In this document: piece by piece, positions 15,577 through 24,596 of the stretch | How the letters are laid out: the number at the start of each line of letters is the position of its first letter | Numbering within the stretch: the stretch's first letter is position 1 | Assembly (NCBI GenBank): GCA_043758125.1 | Contig: JAYVOC010000269.1 | Span: forward strand, 1 to 41,759 | DNA: 41,759 bases | Origin: JANXSD01 sp043758125 | Lineage (GTDB): Bacteria > Bacteroidota > Bacteroidia > AKYH767-A > OLB10 | Direction of reading: 5' to 3' | The notes under the pieces: generated by a model | What the model was told of the DNA's origin: nothing | The model's database searches: none | Seen by the model: only the letters and a program-made list of their open reading frames with translations | Program-made: the position numbers and the translations under genes

Positions 15577-18500
15577 TTAATTCACTACAATTCGTACTTG
15601 CTCAACATGATCAAGAATATTGAACTGAAGAATATAAATTCCTGTTGAAAGTCCTTTTACATTCAATTCTATTTGGTTTTCACCAAGAAGTGAAATTTGA
15701 CTATCCTTTAACAAAATACGACCTGTAACATCAATTAAGCGCAAAGTATAATTAACATTTTTATCAGCATTAAATTTAACTGTTAATTTTTCAGATACCG
15801 GATTAGGATAAGCAACTAGATTAAGTTCCGAAGTAAAGTCTCCAATTCTCGGACAATTTACAGCAACAACATTATCAAGAACACGAATATTCGTAGTACC
15901 ACAACCGTTAGTAGCTTTAACTGTTATTGTTTGAGTGGTAACAGGAATAGAAGCAAGAACCGAGATATTCTTACCACCTTGTCCTGATATTATTGATAAT
16001 CCACGAGTAACTGTCCAAGTATAAGTCGATGTTCCAGATAGAGAGGAAATACCATAAGATGAGGGTGCTGTTGTACACTTGGTTAATTGGCCGCTGATTA
16101 AACCCGGGAAAGCCGGAGCACCAATAACAATTATTGACCTTGATGTTCCAATTCCGCAATTATTTACTGCGGCACAGGTAAAATTTCCACCTGTATATGA
16201 ACCTGTGAAATCAACAGTTATGGATGACCCTGTATTTAAACCAACAATGGTTGCTCCGGTAGGTACTGTCCATAAATAACTTATGGCACCGGTAACAGGA
16301 TTAGAAATAGAATATGTTACACCGGTGTTAGAGCAAACTCCTGAGATAGGTCCGTTAATAGCGGTTGGAGCAGGTAACACATTTAAATTTATAAAACGTG
16401 TACGAGCCAAGCTTGTACCGCAACCATTAGAGGCAGTTACGCCTACTAATCCGGAAATAAATCCTGCATTAAATTGGACAGAAATAATATTTGTTCCTGC
16501 ACCACTTATAATTGTTGAATTTGTTGGAACACTCCACATATAAGTGTTTGCACGAGGAACAATAGCAACCGAATAAACAGCGATATCACCAGGACATGCT
16601 TTTTCAGTTCCTGATACGGATCCCGGCTGAACAGGAGCTGAAGCATTCGCATAAACTGCAATAGCTCCTGGTAGACCACTACCACAACCATTACTATTAT
16701 TAGCTGTTACTGTTATTTTACCACCAATTCCATTTGAAATTGCAGAAATATTAAATTTAATAGTAAGTGTAGTTGTTCCTTGTCCTGAAACTATTATGAC
16801 GTTTGATGGAACTGACCATAAGTAAGAAGTTGCACCAAGAACTGAAGCAATACTGTAACTTGTAGTTAAAGAAGACGAAGGATTACAGAATTGTGTAGTT
16901 CCGGAAATTAAACCAACATTTGCCGGAGAATTAATAAATGATATTAATTTTTGATCTGTTGCGGAGTTACAAGGGAAAACACCATTAGTTGTAAGTGTTA
17001 AGGTAACTAAACCGTGCAGATAATCTTTAGAAGAAGGAACATAGGTAGCATTTAATGCAGCTGCAGAAGGAGAGAAAGTTCCTGTTCCATTTGTTAACCA
17101 TGTTGCATTTGTAGCATTTCCACCAAATGATCCGTTTAACAAAACAGTAGAACCGTTACAAACAATTGTATCATTTCCTGCGTTCGCAGTATTTGGATTT
17201 AAACAAACACAACCTTCATCAACAGCACCGCTACAATTATTATCAATTAAGTCACCACAAATTTCAAGAGCTCCTGGATGTGTTGAAGCGAGAGTATCGT
17301 TACAATCAAAATTGTTAGATACAAATCCTGTTGGAATTCCTGTACAAGATAAAACAGTTGCAATTGGATTGCCGTAAGTATCACCATCAGCATCTGCATA
17401 ATAGGTAATACTCGGAGTGATAGTTAACGCTAGAATTTGTGTGTAACATCCACTACCATTTGTATACGTACCGGAAGTATCATACTTTGTTCCATTTACT
17501 GGCCAAGTATAAGAATCACATGCACTTACTGAAATATTTACAGTTGAAGATGGAGTGACAGTAATATTTCCTGTAGCACTATTTGTACATCCATTATTGT
17601 CAGTATAAGTATAACTGTAAGTAGTTGTAGGTCCTGTATATGGATTTGTTTGATTATAGGTTCCACCAGATGGCAATCCATTTAATGATATTGTACTACC
17701 GGAACAACCTGCTACATTTCCTGCTGTAACATTTGGCAAGCCATTAACGGTTACAGTAATGTTTGCACAAGTTCCAGGTGTTGCACTACCACCTTCTCCT
17801 CTTACATAATATGTTATAGTTATTGTTGGAGAAACTGAAATGCTTGTTCCACTTCCTACTGAAGTTCCTCCACATGAAACGGTGTACCATTGCCAATTTG
17901 TTGCGCTGTTGAGGTTACCTGTTTGAATGCTTAACGTTGTTGCGTTGCCGCTGCAAATAGAGTTAACTGTTGCCGAAAGTGTTGGAATATCGGGGTTGGT
18001 ACTACAAGGGTTAATTACTTGCACTGGCAAGGTTTTTTGTGAATTTGTTCCATCGCCTAATTCTCCATAATTATTCCATCCGCAAGCCCAAATGGTTCCA
18101 TCATTTTTGAGAAAGAGTGAATGAAGTCCACTTCCTGCTATAGAGGTGATATCTGCTAACCCGCTTACTGGCACAGGTGTGTTTTTTTGCAAAGTCGATC
18201 CCACTCCTAATTGCCCATGAGAATTATCTCCACAAGACAAAACAGTCCCAATATTTTCTAGAAAAAGTGAATGGTAACCACCTCCTGAAATAGCTGTAAT
18301 ATTTGTTAAACCAATCACTTGCACCGGCAAAGTTCTATCTGTAGTTGTACCATCACCTAATGCCCCATAAAGATTATATCCGCAAGCCCAAACGGTCCCG
18401 TCATTTTTTAGAAAGAGGGAATGCTGGCCACCACCTGCAATGGCTATAATATTGGTTAAACCACTTAACTGAACTGGTGTAGTTCTAAAATTATGTTGTG

Positions 18501-20703
18501 TTCCATCTCCTATTTGTCCACGATAATTATCTCCGCAAGCCCAAACCGTACCATCATTTTTAAGAAAGAGAGAATGATAGCCACCTCCTGAAATAGCAGT
18601 TATACCCGTTAGTCCACTTACTTGCACTGGCACGTTCGTATTTATAGTTGTTCCATCTCCTAATGCTCCATTAGAATTATCTCCGCAAGCCCAAACGGTA
18701 CCATCATTTTTAAGAAAGAGAGAATGTTCATATCCTCCTGAAATAGCGGTTATCCCTGTTAGTCCACTCACATGTACTGGTGTTGTAATACTATTATTTG
18801 TACCATCGCCTAATTGCCCAAAAAAATTATATCCACTAGCCCAAACGGTTCCATTATTTTTTAGAAAGAGGGAATGAAGGCCTCCACCTGCCATTTCGAT
18901 AATATCTGTTAACCCACTCACCTGCACTGGCGAGTATCTAGGTATATTTGTTCCATCGCCTAATAGTCCTTCTTGATTCAAACCAAAAACCCAGGGAGTA
19001 GTTGGACTACTACATAAGAAATAGGAAGAGTAGGAAGTAGATCCTGAAGCAATTAATTTGGAATTTACAATGTCGTACTGGGAAGTTGAGCTAGTGCATC
19101 CGTTAGCAGCTGTAACAGTAACGGTATACGTTCCAGTAGTGTTAATAAGTAAAGATGTTGCTGTTGAGCCTGTACTCCATAAATAAGATGAATATGCACC
19201 AGCAAATAATGTCCCTGATCCGCTAAAAACGGTTCCGCCTGTTATGGTTGGCGTTGGTATGGCATTAACGGTTACAGTAATACTTGCACATGTTCCTGGG
19301 GTTGTAATACCACCTTCTCCTCTTACAAAATACGTTGTAGTTATTGTTGGTGAAACTGAAATGCTTGATCCACTTCCTACTGAAGTGCCTCCACATGAAA
19401 CGGTGTACCATTGCCAATTTGTTGCGCTGTTGAGGTTACCTGTTTGAATGCTTAACGTGGTTGCGTTACCGCTGCAAATAGGGTTAACTGTTGCCGCAAG
19501 TGTTGGAATATCGGGGTCTGTACTACAAGGGTTAATAACCTGCACTGGAATGGTTGTATATGAATTCGTTCCATTACCTAATTCTCCAAAATAATTAGCC
19601 CCAGTTGCCCAAGAAGTGCCATCATTTTTTAGAAAGAGTGAATGATCTAACCCTCCTACTATAGCGGTAATATTGGTTAACCCATTTACCTGGACTGACG
19701 TTTTTCTATTTGTACCTGTTCCATCGCCTAATTGCCCATCAGAATTACTTCCGCAACCCCAAACTGTCCCATCATTTTTCAGAAAGAGTGAATGATCGGA
19801 TCCCCCTGCTATCGCGGAAATACCGGTTAGCCCACTTACCTGTATTGGAGTGTTTCTTTGTGTATTTGTTCCATCGCCTAATTGCCCATACCCATTATTT
19901 CCGCAAGCCCAAACGGTTCCATCATTTTTTAGAAACAGAGAATGATATTCTCCTCCTGCTATACCTGTGATATCTGTTAACCCACTTACCTGCACTGGTA
20001 AAGCTCTATCTGTAGTTGTTCCATCGCCTAATTCCCCAAACACATTATATCCGCAAGCCCAAACCGTTCCATCATTTTTAATAAAGAGGGAATGATTTTG
20101 TGCTCCTGCTATCGAAGTAATACCAGTTAACCCACTTACCTGTATTGGCGTGGTTCTATCAGTATTAGTTCCATCACCTAACTGTCCATAACCATTAGAT
20201 CCGCAAGCCCAAAGGGTGCCATCATTTTTTAGAAAAAGTGAATGATAGAATCCCCCCGCTATTTCGGTAATACCAGTAAGCCCACTCACCTGCACTGGCG
20301 TGGTTCTTTGTGTAGTTGTTCCATCACCTAATTGCCCATAACTGTTAGATCCACAAGCCCAAACAGTGCCGTCATTTTTCAGAAAGAGTGTATGTAAATA
20401 TCCTCCTGATATAGCAATAACACCTGTTAATCCGCTTACCTGTACTGGTGTATTTTTGTTTGTAGTTGTTCCATCGCCTAATTCTCCGTTACCATTCGAT
20501 CCCCAAGTCCACGGAGAACCAGGGCTACTGCATAATAAATAAGAAGAGCGGGAAGAAGAACCGGAAGCAATAACTTTGGAATTAGTGATTAACTGAGCAT
20601 TGCTTTGCATAGTAAATAACATCAAAACACAAAGTAGTGTTGTTATAATGCCAACGAAATAGCTTTTGTAACTTGTCAACTTTGTTTGTGCAGGTTTTTT
20701 CAT
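15577..20703 (-). CDS. Giant secreted RCC1-repeat protein with Ig-like domains, MopE motif and T9SS tail
   Basis: The 1708-residue protein has a signal peptide ending near residue 36 (LLCVLMLFTMQSNAQ). RCC1 block 1 (about 42-394) has seven ~50-residue repeats of the form HSLFLKNDGTVWACG ... GQLGDGT ... PVQVSGLT, enough for one seven-bladed propeller. An Ig-like module (SGNATTLSIQTGNLNSATNW ...) follows. Block 2 (about 549-900) again has seven repeats and ends in a second, nearly identical Ig-like module. Then come further PKD/Ig-like domains, a MopE-type motif near 1100-1165 (YYADADGDTYGN ... DLIDNNCSGAVDEGC), more Ig-like domains, and a type IX sorting tail from about 1632 (LVAYPNPVSEKLTVKF ... 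GIYILQF). The product should be exported and cell-surface attached or released. Binding or adhesion is a reasonable guess; no catalytic motif is visible. Confidence 0.93.
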   Translation of the reverse strand: MKKPAQTKLTSYKSYFVGIITTLLCVLMLFTMQSNAQLITNSKVIASGSSSRSSYLLCSSPGSPWTWGSNGNGELGDGTTTNKNTPVQVSGLTGVIAISGGYLHTLFLKNDGTVWACGSNSYGQLGDGTTTQRTTPVQVSGLTGITEIAGGFYHSLFLKNDGTLWACGSNGYGQLGDGTNTDRTTPIQVSGLTGITSIAGAQNHSLFIKNDGTVWACGYNVFGELGDGTTTDRALPVQVSGLTDITGIAGGEYHSLFLKNDGTVWACGNNGYGQLGDGTNTQRNTPIQVSGLTGISAIAGGSDHSLFLKNDGTVWGCGSNSDGQLGDGTGTNRKTSVQVNGLTNITAIVGGLDHSLFLKNDGTSWATGANYFGELGNGTNSYTTIPVQVINPCSTDPDIPTLAATVNPICSGNATTLSIQTGNLNSATNWQWYTVSCGGTSVGSGSSISVSPTITTTYFVRGEGGITTPGTCASITVTVNAIPTPTITGGTVFSGSGTLFAGAYSSYLWSTGSTATSLLINTTGTYTVTVTAANGCTSSTSQYDIVNSKLIASGSTSYSSYFLCSSPTTPWVFGLNQEGLLGDGTNIPRYSPVQVSGLTDIIEMAGGGLHSLFLKNNGTVWASGYNFFGQLGDGTNNSITTPVHVSGLTGITAISGGYEHSLFLKNDGTVWACGDNSNGALGDGTTINTNVPVQVSGLTGITAISGGGYHSLFLKNDGTVWACGDNYRGQIGDGTQHNFRTTPVQLSGLTNIIAIAGGGQHSLFLKNDGTVWACGYNLYGALGDGTTTDRTLPVQVIGLTNITAISGGGYHSLFLENIGTVLSCGDNSHGQLGVGSTLQKNTPVPVSGLADITSIAGSGLHSLFLKNDGTIWACGWNNYGELGDGTNSQKTLPVQVINPCSTNPDIPTLSATVNSICSGNATTLSIQTGNLNSATNWQWYTVSCGGTSVGSGTSISVSPTITITYYVRGEGGSATPGTCANITVTVNGLPNVTAGNVAGCSGSTISLNGLPSGGTYNQTNPYTGPTTTYSYTYTDNNGCTNSATGNITVTPSSTVNISVSACDSYTWPVNGTKYDTSGTYTNGSGCYTQILALTITPSITYYADADGDTYGNPIATVLSCTGIPTGFVSNNFDCNDTLASTHPGALEICGDLIDNNCSGAVDEGCVCLNPNTANAGNDTIVCNGSTVLLNGSFGGNATNATWLTNGTGTFSPSAAALNATYVPSSKDYLHGLVTLTLTTNGVFPCNSATDQKLISFINSPANVGLISGTTQFCNPSSSLTTSYSIASVLGATSYLWSVPSNVIIVSGQGTTTLTIKFNISAISNGIGGKITVTANNSNGCGSGLPGAIAVYANASAPVQPGSVSGTEKACPGDIAVYSVAIVPRANTYMWSVPTNSTIISGAGTNIISVQFNAGFISGLVGVTASNGCGTSLARTRFINLNVLPAPTAINGPISGVCSNTGVTYSISNPVTGAISYLWTVPTGATIVGLNTGSSITVDFTGSYTGGNFTCAAVNNCGIGTSRSIIVIGAPAFPGLISGQLTKCTTAPSSYGISSLSGTSTYTWTVTRGLSIISGQGGKNISVLASIPVTTQTITVKATNGCGTTNIRVLDNVVAVNCPRIGDFTSELNLVAYPNPVSEKLTVKFNADKNVNYTLRLIDVTGRILLKDSQISLLGENQIELNVKGLSTGIYILQFNILDHVEQVRIVVN
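17742..18027 (-). repeat. Ig-module direct repeat, copy B
   Basis: About 286 bp, nearly identical to 19263-19548, with an offset of exactly 1521 bp (507 codons). It codes the Ig-like module that closes RCC1 block 2. Long stretches, for example around 17881-17935, are identical. Confidence 0.88.
18003..19062 (-). repeat. RCC1 repeat block 2, seven units
   Basis: Seven diverged units of about 150 bp, one with a single extra codon. Each carries the antisense form of SLFLKNDGTVWACG. The first unit is the modified N-cap starting SKLIASG. Confidence 0.9.
19263..19548 (-). repeat. Ig-module direct repeat, copy A
   Basis: Partner of 17742-18027, closing RCC1 block 1. The near identity of these copies, against the more diverged RCC1 units, points to recent duplication or gene conversion. 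Confidence 0.88.
19523..20580 (-). repeat. RCC1 repeat block 1, seven units
   Basis: Seven units of about 150 bp with the same N-cap form as block 2 (SKVIASGSSSRSSYLLCSSP). Units within this block are very alike at DNA level, consistent with expansion by recombination. Confidence 0.9.
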
Positions 20704-21154
20704 TCAATAGGTTTGTAAAACAGATTTATAAATAAGGTAGAAATATTGTCTTAATGAATTTGAATAATTAAATTTGAGCTACTTTAAATAATAAGTTTAT
20801 TTGTTAAACAATAGTTTAAGTTATTAATTTTTGGGTAGCTTTTAAAAGGTTGAATTAGGATTGTTGATGACTGAATGTCAAATTTACATCAAATGCTTTT
20901 AGTATCCTAATGGTCAATAAAATACTCAAATAAAAAGAGTATGGTAAAGCTAGAACCCGCTTATAAATAACTTGTTCTGACCCATTATAAATCGTAAACA
21001 GTTTGATAAAGTTCGGTTATTTGAATGATATTTTCTAATTTCGTTGAACCCCCTAAATCGACTTCCATGAGCAGGGCTGGGGTTTCTTCTTCCCTCTCAT
21101 CTAAGTAATTATTTTTATTAAAATAAATCAAATTGTTGTACTAGATTTTTGAAT
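20704..21154. other. Intergenic upstream of the RCC1 gene
   Basis: AT-rich 451 bp that should hold the promoter of the RCC1 gene. I see no open frame of note and no promoter pair I would defend. Confidence 0.5.
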
Positions 21155-21360
21155 GTACCTTATTTATTTATTGCCTCAAAATCAACAAGGAATATTTGAA
21201 GTTTATGATTTGAATGGAAAGTTGGTTTTCAAAAATGAACTCTCTCCTTGGAGCAGCTTACAATACTCTAACTTATCATTTTTAATTAGTCGAATATCAA
21301 TGCGTAATTCACTCTGCTAGTAGCGTTGCTATACAAAAACTGATGGATGTGAGAAATTAG
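21155..21360 (+). pseudogene. Remnant of a type IX sorting tail
   Basis: One frame reads YLLPQNQQGIFEVYDLNGKL, then VFKNELSPWSSLQ, the core of a C-terminal sorting domain. After a frameshift near 21290 a second frame continues EYQCVIHSASSVAIQKLM and stops at TAG 21358-21360, which completes the domain. No matching secreted-protein body lies upstream, so this is the last ~65 codons of a lost secreted-protein gene. Confidence 0.7.
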
Positions 21361-21613
21361 CTTTGAACAACCTGAAAATGCAAAAAAATTGAAAATATTA
21401 TTAACCTACAATATTAGGGTAGGGGATGACATATCTAAATTTTAAAATCAATTTAGTCTTCTAAACTTTCCAACGTATTTATCAATCTTTGTTAATGTCT
21501 TGTTCCTTTAGAAAGAATAAAGAATTCGGACTAGAAACTTCTACCTACCCACGCTTTAGTTTCAATATATTCAAGGTAGATTTTGCCCTTTAAAACTTGA
21601 AGCAAATAGTTGA

Positions 21614-21853
21614 AACTGCTATAATAATAAAGGAGCGAAGAGATTTCAGCTGTATTCAATTGCAACATTCAATAATCCATATTATTTTGAACCTATGTTT
21701 ACGTTAAGTAGTCCATTACACATTCCTGTAAGTTTATGGGAGGGGGTTCCAAATGACAATGAATTTCCGATAAAAGTTACAATAGAACTTTCGGGAGAAA
21801 AAACTATTCTTGATTTTGATTTATTGCTTGTTTATGATGCAGCATTCGAATAG
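21614..21853 (+). pseudogene. Open fragment of unknown origin
   Basis: A frame of 79 codons without an early start codon reads KRFQLYSIATFNNPYYFEPM and then FTLSSPLHIPVSLWEGVPND, with a regular acidic end (VYDAAFE) and TAG at 21851-21853. ATG 21695 could start a 52-residue product. The composition looks like real protein, probably the 3' end of a lost gene. I recognise no family. Confidence 0.4.
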
Positions 21854-22338
21854 TGAATATTTACGTATAGATTTCTATTTGCTTTGTATATAAATTAGGT
21901 TATTGTGCTGTGATAAAATTAGGTTATTATGCAATAATTCATCATTTTTATTTCTGAAAAATCAATCTGGTATGTTAAAATTTTCTACTTACTTACCATG
22001 ATTTGCTAATGTCTTGTTGGTTTTAAAATATTGAAGAATTCAGGCTTGTAACCACTGCCAACTTCTCCATATTTCGGGATTTGTTTTCGCTAAAGTGATT
22101 TTAAATTGATACATTATTTCGTCCACTTTTTTGCGAAGCTAATCGAAAAACTTCTTTCAAAATAGATTTTTTAAAACTGATATAAGTATAATATTTTTAT
22201 TTTACCTTCGCCATATTGTGACTAATGAGGACAAAACAGAATACCCCTATCGTTTTGTGCCATTTCCTAAAATTTAACCCAATCTCTAAATAGTAGTAAT
22301 TAATTTTTCTTTAATCGTTTTAGCATTTAATTTCACTA
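21854..22338. other. Intergenic, decayed DNA
   Basis: 485 bp of AT-rich sequence with many stops in all frames. No gene, hairpin or repeat stands out before the tRNA remnant. Confidence 0.5.
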
Positions 22339-22352
22339 CCCTAACTCTCCGC
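22339..22352 (+). repeat. tRNA-Ser 3'-end remnant, putative right attachment site
   Basis: The 14-mer ccctaactctccgc is identical to tRNA-Ser positions 2741-2754. It is followed at once by a hairpin terminator (22368), the layout expected for the displaced 3' end of a tRNA after integration of an island into it. Confidence 0.7.
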
Positions 22353-22367
22353 AAAATGCATCAATCG

Positions 22368-22393
22368 AAATCCCACGAAAGTGGGATTTTTTA
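22368..22393 (+). terminator. Hairpin terminator, probably the original tRNA-Ser terminator
   Basis: The stem aaatcccac / gtgggattt closes a GAAA loop and runs into TTTATTT. It uses the same tetraloop as the terminator behind the intact tRNA (2768-2795) but a different stem. Confidence 0.8.
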
Positions 22394-22622
22394 TTTGCAA
22401 TAAAATGCGGAAAAATGTTAACTAGTATTTGATAGTAAATAAAAGAAAATCGCAAAGCGATTTGAATTGATGTTGAGATAACAAGGGATCATTCCTCTTT
22501 TCGGAAAGGCTCTAAATTTACTTCAAAGAAAAAGCAAGGCCCTGAAATGGGGATTTATCCAGTGCGTTTTTTCTAAGTGTTTGCTAAATGATTCCCGATT
22601 ATAAAAGTTTTGCCACAGAGTT

Positions 22623-24596
22623 TTAAATGTTGTTTTTATCTTTTGTCAATTTATAATCTTTAATCACCCGCAACAATTCCCCAACACTCCAAGCTTGTGC
22701 AATACAACCCCGCGAAGTATGTGGCGCATCGCCATCAAAAATTTCGGATATACTTCCGATGCACGCTTCACTGAAGTGATACTTAAAATTTTCAATGATC
22801 TGCTTCGCTTCTTTTTTTCCTTCAGCACCTTTAACTTTTATTATCGCTTCAATGTATGGTCCCAATAACCAGCTCCACACTGTTCCTTGGTGATAAGCTG
22901 CATCACGACTTTGTAGGTTGCCAGTGTAATTTCCTTTGTAGTCGGAATGGTCTTGTGATAAACTTCGTAAACCAACAGGAGTATATAATTTTTCAGTAAC
23001 CACTTTTATGATTGAGTTTGCTTTATCTCCATTTATCAATTGAAATGGTAAACACAAAGCAAATAATTGGTTCGGACGAATACTTTCATCTCTATAATCT
23101 TTGTTTACGCAATCATATAAGCATTGCATTTTTTCATTCCAATAAAAATCAACATAGAGATTTTTTATTTTGTTGGCATGAGCTGAAAATATTTTCGCAA
23201 CATCTTTTTCTTTATTCAGTTTTAACAAATCAGCATAAATTAATAAAACATTGTACCAAAGAGCATTTATCTCAACGGCTTTTCCTATTCTTGGAGTAAC
23301 AACCCATGATCCGATTTTCGCATCCATCCATGTGAGTTGCTGGCCTTCGATACCTTGTTCAAGCAATCCATCTTCACTTACATGAATGTTGTATCGTGTA
23401 CCTTTAAAAAACCATTCAATAATATTTTTTAAGACAGGCAGTAATTCTTCCAACACAAATATTTTGTCAGCTGAACTTTCCAGATATTTTTTTATGGCAA
23501 TAAAATACCAAAGTGTAGCATCCACACTATTGTACTCCGGTTTTTCTCCGTCATCTGGAAAGCGATTTGGCAACATGCCTTGATCAACTGATTTTGCAAA
23601 GGCAGAAAGAATTTTTTTCGCATCGTCAAACCTTCCTATTGTTAAACACATTCCGGGCAATGCAATCATTGTATCTCTACCCCAATCACTGAACCAATGA
23701 TAACCTGCAATAATTGTTTTTAAATTTTCACCACGATTTACGATGAACTGATCGGCAGCAAGGCGAAGTATATTTTCTGTTTCATCTTTACAATCTGTGA
23801 TGAGATTTTCTCTTCGAATTTTTTCATTATCAAATAAACTAAAAACATTTCTTTCTTTCGGATTTTTCGTGGAGATAATGATTCCAAATTTCTCGCCTTG
23901 CTTTAGCTCTTTTGAAAATCGACCAAACGTAAAAAGATCTTCAAGATAATCTTGTCCTCTATTTAATTCAACTACGTATTCAAAATTGTAATACCAATAT
24001 GCTGCTTCATTAAACGCTGCATCAGGAACAGAAATATAAAGTTCAGGTATATTTTGATAAGGTTTAGTTTTAAGAATAAAATTTTCAAACGTAGCATTAC
24101 AATTGATTTCATTATTTGAATGCATTAGCGCATGAAAATTACGTGCTGAAATCAACGGAAGCAATTCTAATGTAAAGCTTGCAATTGTATTCATCACTTC
24201 ATAAAGAACAAGTGTTGTATTTTCGCCTTGAATTGCAGCAATTGTTTTTTTTATTTTTATTCCATTTGGCAATTCATAAATCCATTCTGGAAATAAGTCC
24301 TTTGAAAAACTTTGCAGGTGATTAAATCCGTGAGGAGCTATAGCCCCTTTATATTGATTGTATCCCAATTCAAATTTTTCTTCTCCACAAATTATTGTTT
24401 CATCTAATTTTGAAAGCAATGCAACTTTTTCAACTGGAGGTTTCATGGAAGCAATTAACAAACCATGATAACGCCTAGTGTTCGTTCCAATTATTGTAGT
24501 ACTTGCAAATCCACCGAGTCCGTTTGTTTCGAGCCATTCGCATTTAATTGCTTCCTCATAATTTTGTAACTCGGATTTATTCTTGGTAAGTTTCAT
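22623..24596 (-). CDS. Amylo-alpha-1,6-glucosidase, glycogen debranching enzyme type (GDE)
   Basis: The 657-residue protein has two parts. The N-terminal GDE_N domain (about 15-240) opens CEWLETNGLGGFASTTIIGT and NTRRYHGLLIASMKPP, a very typical start for bacterial and archaeal debranching-type enzymes. The C-terminal (alpha/alpha)6 barrel (about 270-650) holds GYHWFSDWGRDTMIALPGM, NSVDATLWYFIAIKKYL, LTWMDAKIGSWVVTPRIGKA and GTVWSWLLGPYIEA. It should hydrolyse alpha-1,6-linked glucose at branch stubs of a glycogen-like glucan. No signal peptide is visible, so the enzyme is cytoplasmic. Its ATG overlaps the stop of the GH63-like gene (ATGA), so the two are translationally coupled as the last genes of the operon. 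Confidence 0.92.
   Translation of the reverse strand: MKLTKNKSELQNYEEAIKCEWLETNGLGGFASTTIIGTNTRRYHGLLIASMKPPVEKVALLSKLDETIICGEEKFELGYNQYKGAIAPHGFNHLQSFSKDLFPEWIYELPNGIKIKKTIAAIQGENTTLVLYEVMNTIASFTLELLPLISARNFHALMHSNNEINCNATFENFILKTKPYQNIPELYISVPDAAFNEAAYWYYNFEYVVELNRGQDYLEDLFTFGRFSKELKQGEKFGIIISTKNPKERNVFSLFDNEKIRRENLITDCKDETENILRLAADQFIVNRGENLKTIIAGYHWFSDWGRDTMIALPGMCLTIGRFDDAKKILSAFAKSVDQGMLPNRFPDDGEKPEYNSVDATLWYFIAIKKYLESSADKIFVLEELLPVLKNIIEWFFKGTRYNIHVSEDGLLEQGIEGQQLTWMDAKIGSWVVTPRIGKAVEINALWYNVLLIYADLLKLNKEKDVAKIFSAHANKIKNLYVDFYWNEKMQCLYDCVNKDYRDESIRPNQLFALCLPFQLINGDKANSIIKVVTEKLYTPVGLRSLSQDHSDYKGNYTGNLQSRDAAYHQGTVWSWLLGPYIEAIIKVKGAEGKKEAKQIIENFKYHFSEACIGSISEIFDGDAPHTSRGCIAQAWSVGELLRVIKDYKLTKDKNNI

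Noticed and set aside
19710..19970. Plus-strand frame inside the RCC1 gene
   Set aside because: It is the antisense shadow of the repeat DNA and repeats with the same period.
15577..20703. Regular ~150-bp periodicity that could suggest a CRISPR or satellite array
   Set aside because: The period codes RCC1 protein repeats in one continuous frame; there are no short identical repeats with unique spacers.
2667..22352. Search for an integrase or recombinase gene in the island
   Set aside because: No frame shows tyrosine or serine recombinase motifs; the RAYT is a REP-linked transposase and is not expected to integrate at tRNAs.
22368..22393. Terminator for the minus-strand debranching gene
   Set aside because: It is 230 bp past that stop and has no T-run on the minus strand; its T-run is on the plus strand.
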